A stretch of DNA of 7,248 nt from Chromatiales bacterium (GTDB lineage: Bacteria; Pseudomonadota; Gammaproteobacteria; Chromatiales; Chromatiaceae): the NCBI GenBank assembly GCA_022360595.1, contig JAKSCN010000196.1:1-7248 (forward strand), read 5' to 3'. Position numbers and translations under genes: made by a program. Shown piece after piece: positions 6,551 to 7,248 of this stretch (within the stretch, counting starts at the first letter, position 1; each line of letters opens with the position of its first letter). The notes under the pieces are model-generated. The model had not been told where the DNA came from. It saw only the letters and a program-made list of their open reading frames with translations, and did not search any database.

Positions 6551-6739
6551 ATGCCGGAGATTAGCCAGCCAACACCGGTCAAGCCGATTTGGCCTGTCCG
6601 CAGGGACGATTCCAAGGGTAAACCCAAGCGTGACCCTGAAGAGGAGAGCGGGGATAAACCCGTCAGCCCCTCTGAGGGTGAGAACGGTGGAGAGGGTGGT
6701 GGCAAAGAGGGTGATCACCGGATCGATGAGTATGCCTGA
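6551..6739 (+). CDS. Small conserved-looking protein of unknown function (62 residues)
   Basis: I cannot assign a function. From ATG 6551 (AGGT at 6540-6543, seven bases upstream; an in-frame TTG at 6545 is less likely) the protein has 62 residues and no membrane segment or cysteine. It has three parts: an N-terminal proline motif with PTPVKPIWPVRR (7-18), a charged Gly/Glu/Lys-rich middle (20-55) that must be disordered, and a C-terminal HRIDEYA. The WPVR-like head, acidic/basic middle and IDEY tail resemble, from memory only, unnamed short proteins in other gammaproteobacterial motility clusters. It is packed between cheW (19-base gap) and fipA (24-base gap) on the same strand, so it is cotranscribed with chemotaxis and polarity genes. 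A short adaptor peptide carrying two terminal binding motifs is a reasonable guess. Confidence 0.75.
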   Translation: MPEISQPTPVKPIWPVRRDDSKGKPKRDPEEESGDKPVSPSEGENGGEGGGKEGDHRIDEYA

Positions 6740-6763
6740 AAAGCTGTTTAGTGGAGATTGGTT

Positions 6764-7156
6764 ATGCCAACTCTATTGATTGTAGGTATATCGAGCGTGA
6801 TGCTGGTGCTGATAGCCACCAGCATCTGGCTGATGGTGGCCATGCGCCGACAGCGCCAACAGCTATTGGAAGCGAATAATAAGACGGAACAACTCTCCTC
6901 TATGGTCAGCGGTCTTTGCGCCGCGGCCGTCGGTGTTGATAAACGTGTCGTCAGACTGGAGCAGAAAGGGCGTGACCTGGAGCATCGCCAAGAGTCCTTT
7001 GAGACCCAGCAGCAGGATGAACGCCCCTATGGTGAGGCGATCCAACTGGTCCATCGCGGCGCTACGGCCTCTCGGCTGATTGAAGAGCTGGGATTGAGTC
7101 ACAGCGAAGCCGAGTTGGTGGTGATGCTGCATGGTATGCAAAAGCAGGTAAGTTAG
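6764..7156 (+). CDS. fipA: DUF2802 membrane protein, FipA-type flagellar polarity factor
   Basis: DUF2802 proteins encoded just after cheW have been named FipA in Vibrio, Shewanella and Pseudomonas, where they bind the SRP-type GTPase FlhF and help fix the polar site of flagellum assembly. The 130 residues comprise an N-terminal membrane helix (about 4-28), basic RRQRQQ, a coiled-coil-like stretch (about 30-90) and the C-terminal DUF2802 helical motif from about PYGEAIQLV to VVMLHG. As I recall, three residues of Vibrio FipA needed for FlhF binding are G, E and L spaced 16 and 3 apart; Gly99, Glu115 and Leu118 here fit exactly. ATG 6764 is chosen over TTG 6758 because GGAG (6753-6756) is seven bases from the ATG. 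It is complete and the last gene seen. Confidence 0.87.
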   Translation: MPTLLIVGISSVMLVLIATSIWLMVAMRRQRQQLLEANNKTEQLSSMVSGLCAAAVGVDKRVVRLEQKGRDLEHRQESFETQQQDERPYGEAIQLVHRGATASRLIEELGLSHSEAELVVMLHGMQKQVS

Positions 7157-7248
7157 GGCCTGTTAACACTCATTTGATCATCACTACTAACGACCATTTT
7201 TTATCCAGAAAGACAGAAGAAGCGCCGCGTAGTGAGTCTACATAAGCG
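7157..7248. other. Non-coding tail after fipA; possible insertion-sequence end
   Basis: No gene is supported here. The sequence is more AT-rich than the operon and has no terminator hairpin. It begins with GGCCTGTTAACACTCATTTG directly at the fipA stop. The GGCCTGTT/GAGCCTGTT type of start is reminiscent of terminal repeats of some IS5-family elements, and TGTTAACA (7161-7168) is itself a perfect palindrome. With no transposase or second end in view this is only a possibility; ordinary intergenic DNA is the alternative. Confidence 0.25.

Noticed and set aside
7232..7248. Start of another gene at GTG 7232
   Set aside because: Only five codons are visible, with no convincing ribosome site; it cannot be supported.

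Overview
This window is a flagellar chemotaxis and motility operon from a polarly flagellated gammaproteobacterium. All genes lie on the plus strand. The order cheA (3' part) - cheB - motC - motD - parC - parP - cheW - small unnamed gene - fipA (DUF2802) matches the Pseudomonas/Vibrio-type chemotaxis cluster that normally follows fliA-cheY-cheZ. The motD, ParC and ParP proteins read like the Pseudomonas forms, but the small gene between cheW and fipA and the moderate G+C suggest a different lineage, perhaps Chromatiales or sulfur-oxidiser relatives. That placement is inference only.

Layout: bases 1-1651 carry the last 549 or so codons of cheA, open at the left edge, with three copies of an acidic helical motif in the linker before the dimerisation, kinase and CheW-like domains. 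A 68-80 base gap with an 8-bp inverted repeat leads to cheB. The stator gene motC begins one base after cheB. An 86-base spacer holding a possible 27-codon ORF separates motC from motD. motD, parC and parP are joined by two 4-base ATGA overlaps. A 71-base gap with a small hairpin precedes cheW. A 62-codon gene and then fipA follow with gaps of 19 and 24 bases. The last 92 bases contain no gene I can support.

How the genes work together: CheA, CheW and upstream-encoded partners form the receptor array kinase, and CheB resets the receptors by demethylation or deamidation. MotC/MotD form an ion-driven stator that turns the flagellum. ParC (ParA-like ATPase) and ParP (CheW-like) place the array at the pole; ParP is known to bind both receptors and a linker region of CheA, and the repeated CheA motif is a good candidate for that site. 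FipA is a membrane protein family that recruits FlhF and so marks the flagellar pole. The window therefore couples sensing, motor power and polar positioning in one transcription unit.

The architecture is largely known. The points most worth following are the multi-copy CheA linker motif, the uncharacterised 62-residue protein, the possible motC-motD intergenic small ORF, and a possible insertion-sequence end just after fipA.
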